Shown: positions 18,858 to 28,979, numbered from the stretch's first letter. The stretch is 64,000 nucleotides of DNA from Francisella halioticida (GCF_002211785.1 NZ_CP022132.1:1736001-1800000); one strand, 5' to 3'. The notes: generated by a model not told the origin, from the letters alone. Program-made: numbers and translations.

Positions 18858-19649
18858 CTAAGTGTCCCAAATAGGAGGGTATGATCATAATGATGATATT
18901 AAACTATTAAATGCAATAGATTTGATACATACTAAACATCCATATTATGGTACGAGAAGGCTAGTAAAGTTGCTAAATAGATTAGGATTTCTAGTTGGAA
19001 GGAAGCTAATCAAAAGTGCTATGGAATTAATGGGTATTAAGGCATTGTATCCTAAAAAAAAGACAACTGTCATTAATAAGCAACACAAGAAATATCCATA
19101 CTTACTTAATGTATTTAAAAATGAGACGAATCAGGTTGTTATAGATAAAGCTAATAAGGTATGGAGTGCTGATATCACGTATATTAGACTAGAATGTGGG
19201 TATGCATATTTAGTAGCCATAATAGATTGGCATAGCAAGAAAACACTAGCTTGGAAGATTTCTAATACTATGGATACACATCTAACAACTAGTGTGTTAA
19301 AAGAAGCGTTATTTAAATATGGTAAACCTGATATCTTTAACTCTGATCAAGGAACTCAATATACAGCAAAAGAGCATATTAAAATATTATCTGATAATAA
19401 AATAAATATATCTATGGATGCTAAAGGAAGATCTATAGATAATATTGCAATTGAGAGATTTTGGAGAACACTGAAATATGAAAATGTTTATCCTGCATCA
19501 TATATAACTATGAAAGAGGCTAAAGTAGGTATCAAAGAATATATTGATATTTACAACAATGAAAGACTACATTCTAGTATTGGATATATGACTCCTGATG
19601 AAGTATATTCTGGTATTTTAGATGCTGCATAAAAGCAAGGAATAAAAAT

Positions 19650-20451
19650 ATTTTATAAAGTGGTATTGAATAACAAGGATAGTTTAACAACAATGGATCA
19701 TGCTGATATCTCCGGTGAATATAAGTGTGAAAAGCTGTTTGGTGATGCTCTTCAAAATCATTCTCACCTGCTTGATAAAATGCAAATCGTAAGTAAGTGC
19801 GGCATCAAATTTGAATGTGACTCCACTCCAAACAATAAAGTTAAGCACTATAACTTATCTCAAGCAAGTATTGTAGAGTCTGCTGAGAATTCTCTTAGAA
19901 ACCTATGTACTGATTACCTTGATCTATTATTAGTGCATAGACCTAGCCCTCTTATGAATGCTGAAGTAATCGCTAACTCCTTTAAGCAGCTGCGTAAAGA
20001 AGGCAAAGTAAAAGAGTTTGGTGTTTCAAATTTCACGCCATCACAGTTTAATCTGTTAAATAGCTATATACCTCTAAAAACAAACCAAGTTGAAGTATCA
20101 GTACTACATACAGATACTTTTTATGATGGTACTTTAGATCAACTACAACAACGTAAAATTCGTCCTATGGCATGGTCACCTTTAGCTGGTGGTAAAATTT
20201 TTGACCCTAAAACAGTTAAAGAAAAAGAGCTTGTCGCATTTATACAAACTCTAGTTACTAAATATAGTGTAAATAGCATTGATCAAATTGCTATGGCGTG
20301 GTTACTCAAACACCCTGCTAATCCTCAAGTAATTATAGGTAGTCAAAATATCTCAAGATTAGAAAATACTGTTAAATCTCAAGAAATAGATTTAGATGTC
20401 CAAGATTGGTTTAAGATTTTAGAGATTTCAAATGGTTATGAAGCACCCTAA
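19650..20451 (+). pseudogene. Aldo-keto reductase, 5' end lost at IS element A
   Basis: C-terminal 85-90% of a YdhF-type aldo-keto reductase. The frame enters directly from the element's end as FYKVVLNNKD and continues LTTMDHADISGEYKCE; roughly 35-45 N-terminal residues, including strand 1, are missing and no piece of them lies left of the IS. The catalytic Lys is seen in MQIVSKCGIK and the substrate-side His in LLLVHRPSP. The Tyr of the usual DIYG is Ser here (DISG), suggesting relaxed selection. The stop overlaps the rnr stop by three bases. Confidence 0.8.
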
Positions 20452-22754
20452 GCATTATTAACTTCCTTTTTATTAGGTTTAACCTTTCTTCTGCGAACTC
20501 TTTTCTTTTTGATCTTTTTGTTTTTCTTAGGCTTTTTGTCTGTTAGCCTTTCCGAAGTATTTTCATTAAAAGGTTTTCCACTACGAGGATCATATAATTC
20601 AAAATCTATATGTGCTCTTTCTAAATCAGCCCTGACAACTCTTACAGTTATGTCCTGGCCAATTTTATAAATTTTGTGAGTTCTTTTACCTATGAGTATA
20701 TCTTTAGTTTCATCATAGATATAATAGTCTCCAGGGATTGCTGAGACATGTATTAAACCTTCTATATACATATCTTTTAGCTCTGCAAAAAGACCTAGAC
20801 CATTCACATGCTTAACTTGCGCCTCTAAAACATGGCCGATATAGTCTTGCATAAAATAGCATTTAAGCCAATTCTCTACTTGCTTAGAAGCCCCATCAGC
20901 ATTACGTTCTTGTTGTGAAGCATTATCACAAATATTAGCCAGTTCAGAATCTTTATAATCTGCCCCTCCATGCTTATATTCAGCAATTATTGATTTAATA
21001 AGTCTATGCACAACCAAATCAGGATATCTACGAATTGGCGAGGTAAAGTGAGTATACTCTTTGTATGCTAAACCAAAGTGTCCATCATTATTTATACTAT
21101 AAATTGCTTGGTTCATACTACGCAAGGTCATCATTTGAATATCATCATAATCAGCACGATCCTTTATACTCTCAAGCATTTCTGACAATGCTTTTGGTGT
21201 AACTTTACCATTTTTACCATAAGCTAGATGAATACCGTGTCTCGATAGATATTTTTTTAGAGTTTCCATACGGTCTTCTTTAGGCTCACTATGAACCCTA
21301 AACGGAGAAGTTTTTTTATACTTAATCATAAATTTAGCAGCTGCAACATTCGCCACAAGCATACATTCTTCAATCAGCCTATGAGCATCATTACGGTGTC
21401 TTGGAACAATTGAGCCTATATGATTATGTTCATCAAGGATTATTTGTGTTTCAACAGTATCAAAATCTATAGCACCTCTTTGTTCTCTAGCACTATGCAA
21501 TATTTTAAACAAGTCGTATAAATCAAATAAATTAGACACCAATTGTGGGTTTTCATCAACAATAATATTCTGTTTTTTCTCCAAAAGTTTAGCTACTTCT
21601 GTATAAGTAAGACGTGCTTTTGAGTTAATAACTGCTGAATAGAACTTATATCTTGAAAGCTTACCTTCTTTACTAATATTCATCTCACAAACAAGAGAGT
21701 ATCGATCTTCTTTTGGCCTTAATGAACATAGTCCATTAGAGAGCTTTTCAGGTAACATTGGTATAACAAACCCAGGAAAATAAACTGAAGTTGAGCGACG
21801 TTTAGCATCTAAATCTAATGCCGAATCTTTAGCCACATAATTTGAAACATCCGCAATTGCAACATATAATTTCCAACTACCACTTTTAGCCTTATGTGCA
21901 TATACAGCATCATCAAAATCTTTAGCATCCTCACCATCAATAGTTACAAAATGCTTATCACGCAAATCAACTCTACTTCCTACAGAAATATCTTCAGAAA
22001 TATTATCTAAATATCTAAGCGCTTTTTTACCCCACTGTTCAACTAAATCATACTTTTGTGCAGCCAGCATTATAGCTTCCTTGACAGGCGATACAGCTTC
22101 AACCTCTTGCTTAAATCTGGCAACAGCGCAACTATTTACACTTGGCTGAACTACTATTTCTGCTTCTATTAATGAGTTATGTTCTATTTTCTCCTTTGGT
22201 GACAAGAGAGCTATATCACTAGTTATATTTTTACTTATTGGCTTTAAAAAATGACAATCAAAACTCTTATAATAATATCCTGTCACAATTTTTTGAGCTC
22301 TTGAAACAATGGTTTTTACTTCTGCTTCAATCCTATCTCTTTTATTTACACCTAAAACCTTAGCTGTAACTTCATCACCAACCATCACCAATTTTGATTG
22401 GTGCGATACAATACATACTTTAGTATTTAATGTATTACTAAATAACTCTAGTCGTGAACTTCTATCAGATGTAACTTTAGAGGTTATATAAATAGGAGTC
22501 ATTTTTGGAAGACTATAATATGATTTATCTTTTTCCAGTTGCTCATCTCTAACCATTGCGCCAAGGCGATTAACTAACCCCTCGAATAAACTTTTCTTAA
22601 AAATTTCCAAAGTCATTGCAATATTTTCGATACTTACAGGCAACTTAGTATCTTTTATATAGTTTAATATAACCTCTCTACTAGGTATAGGGTTATCATA
22701 TTTTTGTGCTTCTGTATCCCTATTAGGATCATTCTGTATGCTATATTTACTCAC
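20448..22754 (-). CDS. rnr: Ribonuclease R
   Basis: 3'-5' exoribonuclease (RNR/RNB family) that degrades structured RNA. At 768 aa it carries an N-terminal winged-helix, cold-shock-like domains (MTPIYITSKVTSD), the RNB catalytic block with DAKDFDDAVYAHKAKSG and SVYFPGFVIPMLPEKLSNG, a second SP-IRRYPDLVVHRLI motif, an S1 domain (GLGLFAELKDMYIEGLIHVS) and a Lys/Arg-rich tail (KKNKKIKKKRVRRRKVK), as in RNase R rather than RNase II. The start overlaps truB's stop by eight bases. It is the last gene of the pmrA-lepB-rnc-truB-rnr unit. Confidence 0.94.
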   Translation of the reverse strand: MSKYSIQNDPNRDTEAQKYDNPIPSREVILNYIKDTKLPVSIENIAMTLEIFKKSLFEGLVNRLGAMVRDEQLEKDKSYYSLPKMTPIYITSKVTSDRSSRLELFSNTLNTKVCIVSHQSKLVMVGDEVTAKVLGVNKRDRIEAEVKTIVSRAQKIVTGYYYKSFDCHFLKPISKNITSDIALLSPKEKIEHNSLIEAEIVVQPSVNSCAVARFKQEVEAVSPVKEAIMLAAQKYDLVEQWGKKALRYLDNISEDISVGSRVDLRDKHFVTIDGEDAKDFDDAVYAHKAKSGSWKLYVAIADVSNYVAKDSALDLDAKRRSTSVYFPGFVIPMLPEKLSNGLCSLRPKEDRYSLVCEMNISKEGKLSRYKFYSAVINSKARLTYTEVAKLLEKKQNIIVDENPQLVSNLFDLYDLFKILHSAREQRGAIDFDTVETQIILDEHNHIGSIVPRHRNDAHRLIEECMLVANVAAAKFMIKYKKTSPFRVHSEPKEDRMETLKKYLSRHGIHLAYGKNGKVTPKALSEMLESIKDRADYDDIQMMTLRSMNQAIYSINNDGHFGLAYKEYTHFTSPIRRYPDLVVHRLIKSIIAEYKHGGADYKDSELANICDNASQQERNADGASKQVENWLKCYFMQDYIGHVLEAQVKHVNGLGLFAELKDMYIEGLIHVSAIPGDYYIYDETKDILIGKRTHKIYKIGQDITVRVVRADLERAHIDFELYDPRSGKPFNENTSERLTDKKPKKNKKIKKKRVRRRKVKPNKKEVNNA

Positions 22755-23655
22755 TTATCAATATATCCCGATCAAAAAATTTTTTACTTATTAATTTACC
22801 TTTCTCAAATTCAGCTATAGCAACAAACTTATCATTATCATATATTCTAACTGTTTTATCTAGGTTTAGTTTATCTGCTAAAAGCCCTCTTTTGTATAAA
22901 TCATCTTTCTCTTTTTCTTCAAGAGAATATATTGGCTTTTCTACAAACACACTCTCTATACTAGCTATACTAGCAACTTTTTCTGTAAAGTTTAAATCTT
23001 TTAGCTGTTCTAGGGTAAATGCTTGATCCAAATTAAAAGGACCACTTTGAGTTCTTTGTAAAGCAATCAAATGTCCCCCACAGCCCAATGTTTTTCCTAT
23101 ATCTACAGCTAAGCTTCGAATATAGGTTCCTTTAGAACATTTAACCTTAACTTTTATAATGGTCTCAGATAAATTTAACAGCTCTAATTCATATATCTTT
23201 ATATTACGAGGTTTTATTTCAACTTTTTTGCCTTCTCTTGCAAGCTTATATAATGGCTGGCCATTATATTTAAGCGCTGAATACATTGGCGGTACTTGAG
23301 ATATTTCACCTCGAAATCTTCTTAATATATCCTCTATTAAAAATTCTGTCAAAGCTGGTATATTATCATTTTGGGCAATTATATCACCTTCAGCATCACC
23401 ACTATTAGTTTCAACACCAAGCTTTATAGTTGCTATATATTCCTTATCTGCATCAAGTAAATATTGGGCTATCTTAGTAGCCCTGCCAAAGCATATTGGT
23501 AAAACACCTGTTGCCATAGGATCTAATGTTCCTGTATGACCAGCCTTTTGAGCATTAAATAAGTGTTTTAACTGTTGAAGAATTTTATTTGAACTAATAC
23601 CTTTAACTTTATCGACTACTATTACACCATTTAGATTTAGTCTATTTTTTTTCAT
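22747..23655 (-). CDS. truB: tRNA pseudouridine(55) synthase
   Basis: Makes the T-loop pseudouridine 55. The catalytic Asp45 lies in GHTGTLDPMATGVL, and the other motifs are KLGVETNSGDAEG and KCSKGTYIRSLAVDIG. At 302 aa it has the usual length with a PUA-like tail (RGLLADKLNLDKTVRIYDND). It overlaps rnc by 14 bases and rnr by eight, which points to translational coupling. Intact. Confidence 0.95.
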   Translation of the reverse strand: MKKNRLNLNGVIVVDKVKGISSNKILQQLKHLFNAQKAGHTGTLDPMATGVLPICFGRATKIAQYLLDADKEYIATIKLGVETNSGDAEGDIIAQNDNIPALTEFLIEDILRRFRGEISQVPPMYSALKYNGQPLYKLAREGKKVEIKPRNIKIYELELLNLSETIIKVKVKCSKGTYIRSLAVDIGKTLGCGGHLIALQRTQSGPFNLDQAFTLEQLKDLNFTEKVASIASIESVFVEKPIYSLEEKEKDDLYKRGLLADKLNLDKTVRIYDNDKFVAIAEFEKGKLISKKFFDRDILISE

Positions 23656-24337
23656 GTAAGCCTTGTTTTGCTAATATTTCTATCATTTTTCCAGCAGCTT
23701 GTTGCTCTGCTTTTCTACGTGATGTGCCTTGAGCTTTTATATCAATTCCTAACTCGCATGAACTCACTTTAACGGTAAATAACTGTTCATGGTCTCTACC
23801 TTCTATAATTTCAATATTATATTCTGGTAAGCTCAAGGAGTTCTGCAAAAGGATTTCTTGAAGTTCTGACTTATTATCTTTGATCTTAACACTATCTAGA
23901 TTAATATTCGACAATATTATCTTGTACCAGTTCAATATTGTTTTCTTAACTGTAGTAAAATCGCTATCTAAATAAATAGCTCCAATAATAGCCTCAAAAA
24001 CATCTTCTAAAATCTTATGACGTTTTTGTCCGCCACTTTGTTCGCTAGCACCCAAAATGATGTAACCATCAATTTTTAAACTTAATGCTAATTGAGCTAA
24101 AGTTGCTCCTTTGACAAGCTTTGCTCTTATCTGTGAAAGCTTCCCTTCGGCCATATCTGGAAACTGAGTATATAACTCTTCAGCTATTACAAAACCAAGT
24201 ATAGAATCGCCCAAAAACTCTAGTCTTTCATAATTTTTTTTTGTCTTACTACGGTGAGTTAAAGCTCTAATTAAAAAAGTATGGTCTTTAAAGTTATAAC
24301 CAAGAAGGTTATAAAGTCTAGAATACTCAGGAATCAT
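23642..24337 (-). CDS. rnc: Ribonuclease III
   Basis: Double-strand-specific endoribonuclease that processes rRNA precursors and structured mRNAs. The signature ERLEFLGDSILGFVIAEEL is at residues 37-55 (Glu40, Asp44), the second acidic pair is in EDVFEAIIGAIYLD, and a dsRNA-binding domain ends the protein (NKSELQEILLQNSL to RRKAEQQAAGKMIE). 231 aa is normal. It sits between lepB and truB; the classic era partner is not adjacent here. Confidence 0.95.
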   Translation of the reverse strand: MIPEYSRLYNLLGYNFKDHTFLIRALTHRSKTKKNYERLEFLGDSILGFVIAEELYTQFPDMAEGKLSQIRAKLVKGATLAQLALSLKIDGYIILGASEQSGGQKRHKILEDVFEAIIGAIYLDSDFTTVKKTILNWYKIILSNINLDSVKIKDNKSELQEILLQNSLSLPEYNIEIIEGRDHEQLFTVKVSSCELGIDIKAQGTSRRKAEQQAAGKMIEILAKQGLHEKK

Positions 24338-25204
24338 CTACTTAAAAACCTTTCCTATTTGATCCCAACGAAATTTTTTATCTATTTTATCCCAGCTCAT
24401 CCATACTAATTTAGCTTTTCCAACCAAATCTTTCTTTGGAACAAATCCCCAGTAACGACTATCTTCACTATTATCACGGTTATCGCCCATAACAAAGTAA
24501 TGCCCTGCCGGAACTTTTAAGTTTTCAAAATCATTACCTTTAACTGACTCTATCCAATCAACTTGATGCTTTATACCATCAAGATCTTCTGTACAAATAG
24601 TATCTCCTGCACCAGCTGACATAGATTGATTATAATAATTTACAGCATTTTTATCACAATTAGTATACTTAAGCTTTTTACCATTTATTGTTAACATCTT
24701 ATCTTTATAAGATATTACATCTCCTGGTAAGCCTACAACTCTTTTAACAAAGTCAACATTTGGATTAACAGGGAAATGAAATACAACAATATCGCCCCGC
24801 TTAGGCTCACTCATATTTATTAAAGTCTCATTTGAAAATGGTGCTCTTATACCATATGCAGTTTTATTAACAAAAATAAAATCACCAACTGGCAGTGTTG
24901 GTGTCATTGATGCTGTTGGAATTAAAAAATTTCCAATAAAAAATATTCTTATAAAAAACACTATAATAAAGACACTAAATAATGATCTTGCTTGATCTGC
25001 TATAAATGGGGCTTTTAAACCATTATCTTTATAAAATTGTCTTTTTTGTTTCTTAGTAAAACCCTTTAAGTGCTCTTTATAATGAGCTAGTCTAGACTTT
25101 TGAAAAAAAACATAGTCTATGGCATAGACCAAACCACTGGCTAAAGTTAAAAATAGTAACCAGAATGTGAAACCTAAATTCAAGAAATAATTAAATAATT
25201 CCAT
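24338..25204 (-). CDS. lepB: Signal peptidase I
   Basis: Inner-membrane protease that removes Sec and Tat signal peptides. Two N-terminal helices (WLLFLTLASGLVYAIDYVFF; FSVFIIVFFIRIFFIGNF) are separated by a basic cytoplasmic loop. The nucleophile Ser99 is in IPTASMTPTL, the general-base Lys is in DFVKRVVGLPGD, and the box GDNRDNSEDSRYWG closes the domain. 288 aa fits. It starts four bases after pmrA's stop, so it is in the same operon. Confidence 0.95.
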   Translation of the reverse strand: MELFNYFLNLGFTFWLLFLTLASGLVYAIDYVFFQKSRLAHYKEHLKGFTKKQKRQFYKDNGLKAPFIADQARSLFSVFIIVFFIRIFFIGNFLIPTASMTPTLPVGDFIFVNKTAYGIRAPFSNETLINMSEPKRGDIVVFHFPVNPNVDFVKRVVGLPGDVISYKDKMLTINGKKLKYTNCDKNAVNYYNQSMSAGAGDTICTEDLDGIKHQVDWIESVKGNDFENLKVPAGHYFVMGDNRDNSEDSRYWGFVPKKDLVGKAKLVWMSWDKIDKKFRWDQIGKVFK

Positions 25205-25208
25205 AAGG

Positions 25209-25895
25209 TTACTTAACTACTTTACCTTTTTGCACAAAGTAACCGACGCCTCTTATTGTCTGAATAAAACCAGGAATGTTAAGTTTCTTCCTTAAATTAT
25301 GCATATGAACTTCTAAAGTATTTGTATCCATCTCCTTATCAGTTGCATAAACTTCTTCTAGAAGCTGTGTTTTAGGGACAACTCTACCAGCATTTTGCAC
25401 TAGAATAGTAAGAAGAGCTAATTCTTTTTTAGATACAGATATAATCATACCTTTTTTAGTAACAGTCTCTGAGCTAGGATTAAAACTATAATCACCAAAC
25501 TTAATTTCTTCTATAGCCTGTTTACCTAATCTTTTATCCGTTCTGCGAGAAATAGCCTTAATTCTCGCTATTAACTCTTTAAGCTCAAAAGGTTTTGTCA
25601 AATAGTCATCAGCACCCAGATCTAAGCCTTTGATTCTATCTTCTAAACCATCTCTAGCAGTTAATAAAAGAATTGGCACTTTAATACCCTTGTTTATTAT
25701 ATTTCTAAGAACTTCTAAGCCTGTTTTAATAGGTAAACCAATATCTAATACTATTACGTCATAAAGACCTGACTCTATAAAAGTTTGTGCAGCCTCGCCA
25801 TCAGAAACCAAATTCACAACGAAACCTTCTTTCTGTAAAGCTTCCAACAACCCTTCTCCTAGATTCAGATCATCTTCTGCTAATAATAATCTCAT
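25209..25895 (-). CDS. pmrA: OmpR-family response regulator (PmrA/QseB type)
   Basis: 228-aa response regulator. Receiver domain: acidic pair in LLAEDDLNL, phospho-acceptor Asp51 in VIVLDIGLP, Thr/Ser in LLLTARDG and Lys in LTKPFELKEL. A winged-helix DNA-binding domain follows (ALLTILVQNAGRVVPKTQLL, VHMHNLRKKL). No histidine kinase gene is adjacent. In Francisella, the orphan regulator called PmrA or QseB, which affects virulence-island expression, lies in this lepB-rnc context, so the name is from context as well as sequence. It heads the operon, and 182 intergenic bases upstream would hold its promoter. Confidence 0.85.
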   Translation of the reverse strand: MRLLLAEDDLNLGEGLLEALQKEGFVVNLVSDGEAAQTFIESGLYDVIVLDIGLPIKTGLEVLRNIINKGIKVPILLLTARDGLEDRIKGLDLGADDYLTKPFELKELIARIKAISRRTDKRLGKQAIEEIKFGDYSFNPSSETVTKKGMIISVSKKELALLTILVQNAGRVVPKTQLLEEVYATDKEMDTNTLEVHMHNLRKKLNIPGFIQTIRGVGYFVQKGKVVK

Positions 25896-26077
25896 AGTTC
25901 ATATACCTTTATACTTCAATTAAAAAACTAATTTTATTTAGAATAATACATATCTTTACAAGTATACCTTACAGGGTAAATAAAGCAAATACTTATTCAA
26001 TATTGAGAATAATTGAAATCCTTATATCTAACTTATAATAAAATTAATAGTTAAATTATGAAGAGATTAGCAAAAAA

Positions 26078-26896
26078 TCATATACTATCACTAAACTCTT
26101 TTGTTAACTCTTTTGCCCTGTTGATATTTGATTGAATTGCTTTATCTACAATATTTCCAAGATCAAATTTTTCAAATGTCTTTAACGCTTCAAATGTTAT
26201 ACCTTTTTTCGATGTAACATTTTTCCTTAAAGTTGCAATATCTCCATCACTATTTAAAACCATTTGCGCTGCTCCTAGACATGTTTGAGCGACTAATTTC
26301 TCTGCTTGTAATTTTCCTAAACCTCTCTTTATGGCTGCATTAATCATATGCTCCATAAACTGAAAATAATAGGCAGGACCAGAACTTGCAATAGCAGCAA
26401 TAACATTGATTTCTTTTTCATCCTCAGCTACAGTTACTGTGCCCATAGTTTTCATAATATCAATAATCAAGTTTTTACTTGTATCATTTACATTGTTATT
26501 AAAATATACTCCAGTAGCTCCGTAACCTAGACTACTTGGTGTATTTGGAATTGTTCTAACAAATGAAATTTCTTTGCCAAAGAGTTTTTCATATGCATTA
26601 GTCTCTATTCCTGCTGCAACTGTTACAATTATTTGTCCGGCTGTAATAAAATCTCTAATTTCTTTAATTAGATCAACCATTCCTTGTGGTTTAATAGCTA
26701 ATATCAAAACATCCGCTTGCTTAACTGTTTCTACCAAAGAGTTAGAGATCCTAATGGAATACTTCTGAACTAAGTTTTGACACTTTTCTTCATTCCTATC
26801 AAAAATAACTATATCTTGAGTATTATAACCATGAGCTACCATACCAGCAATCATTGCTGATGCCATATTTCCACTACCAATAAAACATATTTTCAT
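26078..26896 (-). CDS. proC: Pyrroline-5-carboxylate reductase
   Basis: Last step of proline synthesis, P5C to proline with NADPH. The Rossmann motif ICFIGSGNMASAMIAGM is at the N-terminus. Other conserved blocks are FVRTIPNTPSSLGYG, ASSGPAYYFQFMEHM and the C-terminal VTSKKGITFEAL (usual TSPGGTT region, here KKGIT). 272 aa fits. Monocistronic, with 182 bases to pmrA. Its product overlaps that of the arginase/ornithine cyclodeaminase genes at 7.3-9.2 kb, giving two routes to proline. Confidence 0.92.
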   Translation of the reverse strand: MKICFIGSGNMASAMIAGMVAHGYNTQDIVIFDRNEEKCQNLVQKYSIRISNSLVETVKQADVLILAIKPQGMVDLIKEIRDFITAGQIIVTVAAGIETNAYEKLFGKEISFVRTIPNTPSSLGYGATGVYFNNNVNDTSKNLIIDIMKTMGTVTVAEDEKEINVIAAIASSGPAYYFQFMEHMINAAIKRGLGKLQAEKLVAQTCLGAAQMVLNSDGDIATLRKNVTSKKGITFEALKTFEKFDLGNIVDKAIQSNINRAKELTKEFSDSI

Positions 26897-27001
26897 AACA
26901 CCCTCATTTTTTACTTTCTTTAAGACACTAAAAGGATAACATTTACAACAAATATTGCTAATATATATGCAAATATTATAAAAAATAGCTGTAATACGAA
27001 T

Positions 27002-27583
27002 ATGAAAGAAATAGTTCTTGCATCAAGTAATAAAGGTAAAATACAAGAGTTTACAAAAATTTTTGCTGAAAAAAATATAAAAATAATTCCTCAAACTAAG
27101 TTTAATGTCCTAGATGCAGATGAAACTGGCCTTAGCTTTATTGAAAATGCCATTTTAAAAGCACGTAACTGCTCCCAACATACGGGACTTCCTGCAATAG
27201 CAGATGACTCAGGATTGGAAGTTCTCTCATTAAACGGTGAACCTGGAATATACTCAGCTAGATACTCAGGCGAACATGGGAATGATAAGGCTAATATAAT
27301 AAAACTACTAGATAAAATGAAGAAAGTTACTTGTAGGAAAGCTAGGTTTGTATGTGCATTAGCTTATGTTAAACACCCACTAGACCCTACACCAATAATT
27401 GCACTAGGATTTCTAAATGGAGAAATTTCATATACTCCTAAAGGCGATTATGGATTTGGTTATGATCCTATCTTTTTCATAACTGAATTAAGAAAAACTT
27501 TAGCCGAAATTTCACCTGAGTATAAAAATAAAATTAGCCACAGAGCTACTGCCTTAAAAAATATTACTAATGATTTATCTTAA
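27002..27583 (+). CDS. rdgB: dITP/XTP pyrophosphatase
   Basis: House-cleaning enzyme that hydrolyses dITP, ITP and XTP to the monophosphate. Conserved blocks: [13 protein letters not shown] at the start, [24 protein letters not shown], the [12 protein letters not shown] motif and SHRATALKN at the end. 193 aa is usual. Divergent from proC, with about 105 bases between them. It precedes the waaA-ispA pair on the same strand by 100 bases. Confidence 0.94.
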   Translation: MKEIVLASSNKGKIQEFTKIFAEKNIKIIPQTKFNVLDADETGLSFIENAILKARNCSQHTGLPAIADDSGLEVLSLNGEPGIYSARYSGEHGNDKANIIKLLDKMKKVTCRKARFVCALAYVKHPLDPTPIIALGFLNGEISYTPKGDYGFGYDPIFFITELRKTLAEISPEYKNKISHRATALKNITNDLS

Positions 27584-27683
27584 TTTTTTATAGCACCTCA
27601 AGTTATCTAAATTCTAGATTATATGCTATAATATTTTGACATATAGCTATTATCAGTAATTAATTTAATATTTAGGTTAGAAT

Positions 27684-28979
27684 GTGAAACATTTAAAGAC
27701 TTTTATTTATTCTCTTCTATCTCATGTGTACTCAAGTTTATTTACTATTTCTATACCTATAATATATTTAAAAAAACTGCGTCGTAGCCTAAAAAATCCA
27801 AACTATAGAAAAAGATGGTCGGAAAGATTTGGACAAACAACAATTCGTTTAAAAAATTGTATATGGATACACTCTGTCTCAGTTGGTGAAACGGTTTCTG
27901 CCGAACCTTTAGTCAAAAAGTTACTTGAAAGCTATCCGGATGATGATTTTGTCATAACAACGACAACTCCTACAGGAAGTGATGTTGTTGAGCGCTTATA
28001 TTCAGATTATAAAAATGTTCATCACCTTTATATTCCCTATGATATCTTACCATTCATTAATAGTTTTTTCACAAAACTAAACCCCAAGATATTTATTATA
28101 ATTGAAACTGAAATTTGGCCAAATATTTTAAACAAATGCTTTAATGAAGATGTTCCTGTAGTGATAACAAATGCAAGACTTTCAAAAAAATCCATGCGTA
28201 ATTATACAAAACTACCATTTGCCAAAGAATTTTTATTTAGTAGAATTTCCCATGTAAATGCACAAACAGAAAATGATGCAAAAAGGTACCATTCATTAGG
28301 CATACCAAAAGATAAAATATCATTAACAGGAAACCTAAAGTACAACCTTATCACTCCTGAAAATTTATGGGAAAAAATGGCAAACTTAAAAGAAAGCCTA
28401 GGAAGTAGGCCTGTTTGGATTGCTGGTAGTACCCATCAAGGTGAAGAAGAAGAGATACTTAAAGCGCACAAAGATATTCTAAAAAAATATCCTCAATGCC
28501 TATTAATAATTGTCCCTAGACATAAAGAAAGGTTTTTAAGGATAGAAAAACTCATTAATGATGAATGTTTTTCTCTTCAAAAAAGAAGCTTATTTAAAAA
28601 TGAAGTATTCAACCATACACAGGTATATCTTGGTGATACAATGGGCGAACTTCTAGATTTATACTACATATCAGATATTGCTTTTGTTGGAGGTAGTTTA
28701 ATAGATAATGGTGGTCATAATTTACTTGAGCCAGCAGCACTAGCAAAACCTATTGTAAGTGGTACAAGCTTGTTTAATTTCAGTAAGATTTCTAAGGAGC
28801 TAACTGAAAATGAAGCCTTAACAAAAGTAGCCAATCACAAAGAATTAGCCGAAAATATAGTAGAGATTTTAGGTAATGCGAACTTATCAAATAAAATGTC
28901 TACCGGATCACTTAAAACTTTTAGAAAACATAGTGATGTCTTGGAAAAGCAATATGAAAATATTATAAAATTTTTATGA
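27684..28979 (+). CDS. waaA: Kdo transferase
   Basis: Glycosyltransferase (GT30) that adds Kdo to the lipid A precursor at the inner membrane. An N-terminal membrane anchor (SLLSHVYSSLFTISIPIIYL) precedes the catalytic Glu in HSVSVGETVSAEPL. The nucleotide-binding half has AGSTHQGEEEEILKAH, IIVPRHKERF and GGSLIDNGGHNLLEPAALAKP. 431 aa fits. The start is GTG 27684, with AGGTTAG upstream; no in-frame ATG is near. Its stop overlaps the ispA start by four bases. Confidence 0.94.
   Translation: MKHLKTFIYSLLSHVYSSLFTISIPIIYLKKLRRSLKNPNYRKRWSERFGQTTIRLKNCIWIHSVSVGETVSAEPLVKKLLESYPDDDFVITTTTPTGSDVVERLYSDYKNVHHLYIPYDILPFINSFFTKLNPKIFIIIETEIWPNILNKCFNEDVPVVITNARLSKKSMRNYTKLPFAKEFLFSRISHVNAQTENDAKRYHSLGIPKDKISLTGNLKYNLITPENLWEKMANLKESLGSRPVWIAGSTHQGEEEEILKAHKDILKKYPQCLLIIVPRHKERFLRIEKLINDECFSLQKRSLFKNEVFNHTQVYLGDTMGELLDLYYISDIAFVGGSLIDNGGHNLLEPAALAKPIVSGTSLFNFSKISKELTENEALTKVANHKELAENIVEILGNANLSNKMSTGSLKTFRKHSDVLEKQYENIIKFL

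Larger units (their letters stand above)
17670..18887 (-). mobile_element. IS3-family element B, copy 1 (1218 bp), nested in element A
   Basis: Imperfect 25-bp terminal repeats begin TGATC, run through ACCC and end at ATTTGGGACA. Left end 17670, right end 18887. TAA at 17667-17669 and TAA at 18888-18890 form a 3-bp target duplication, expected for IS3. The element lies in opposite orientation to its host IS. Compared with copy 2 at 33063-34282 it is two bases shorter because of two extra 1-bp deletions, one near the end of orfA and one near the end of orfB. It is therefore the more decayed copy. Confidence 0.9.
17242..19632 (+). pseudogene. IS3-family transposase of element A, split by insertion
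   Basis: Exon-like parts 17242-17669 and 18891-19632 join into about 390 residues. The N-terminal part is a helix-turn-helix of OrfA type (YTADFKAKVIIELLEGDMT, then IASKYDLLPKNVHNWKQQF) with a leucine-rich coiled coil. The C-terminal part is an IS3-type OrfB with HPYYGTRRLVKLL and the DDE catalytic triad: Asp in VWSADITYI, Asp in FNSDQGTQYT, Glu in IERFWRTLKYE. OrfA and OrfB are fused without an obvious frameshift site. Apart from the insertion, the frame is unbroken. Confidence 0.85.
17191..19649 (+). mobile_element. IS3-family element A, interrupted by a second IS
   Basis: Ends show a short inverted repeat: ATTTTTATTCCT near 17191 and AGGAATAAAAAT at 19638-19649. Between them is one long fused transposase gene, cut by insertion of element B1 at 17670-18887. 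Removing B1 with one copy of the TAA target repeat gives a continuous frame (SKFSSNDDIKLL). Outer target duplications were not identified. The right end abuts the truncated aldo-keto reductase gene at about 19650, so this element has probably deleted that gene's beginning. Confidence 0.8.
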
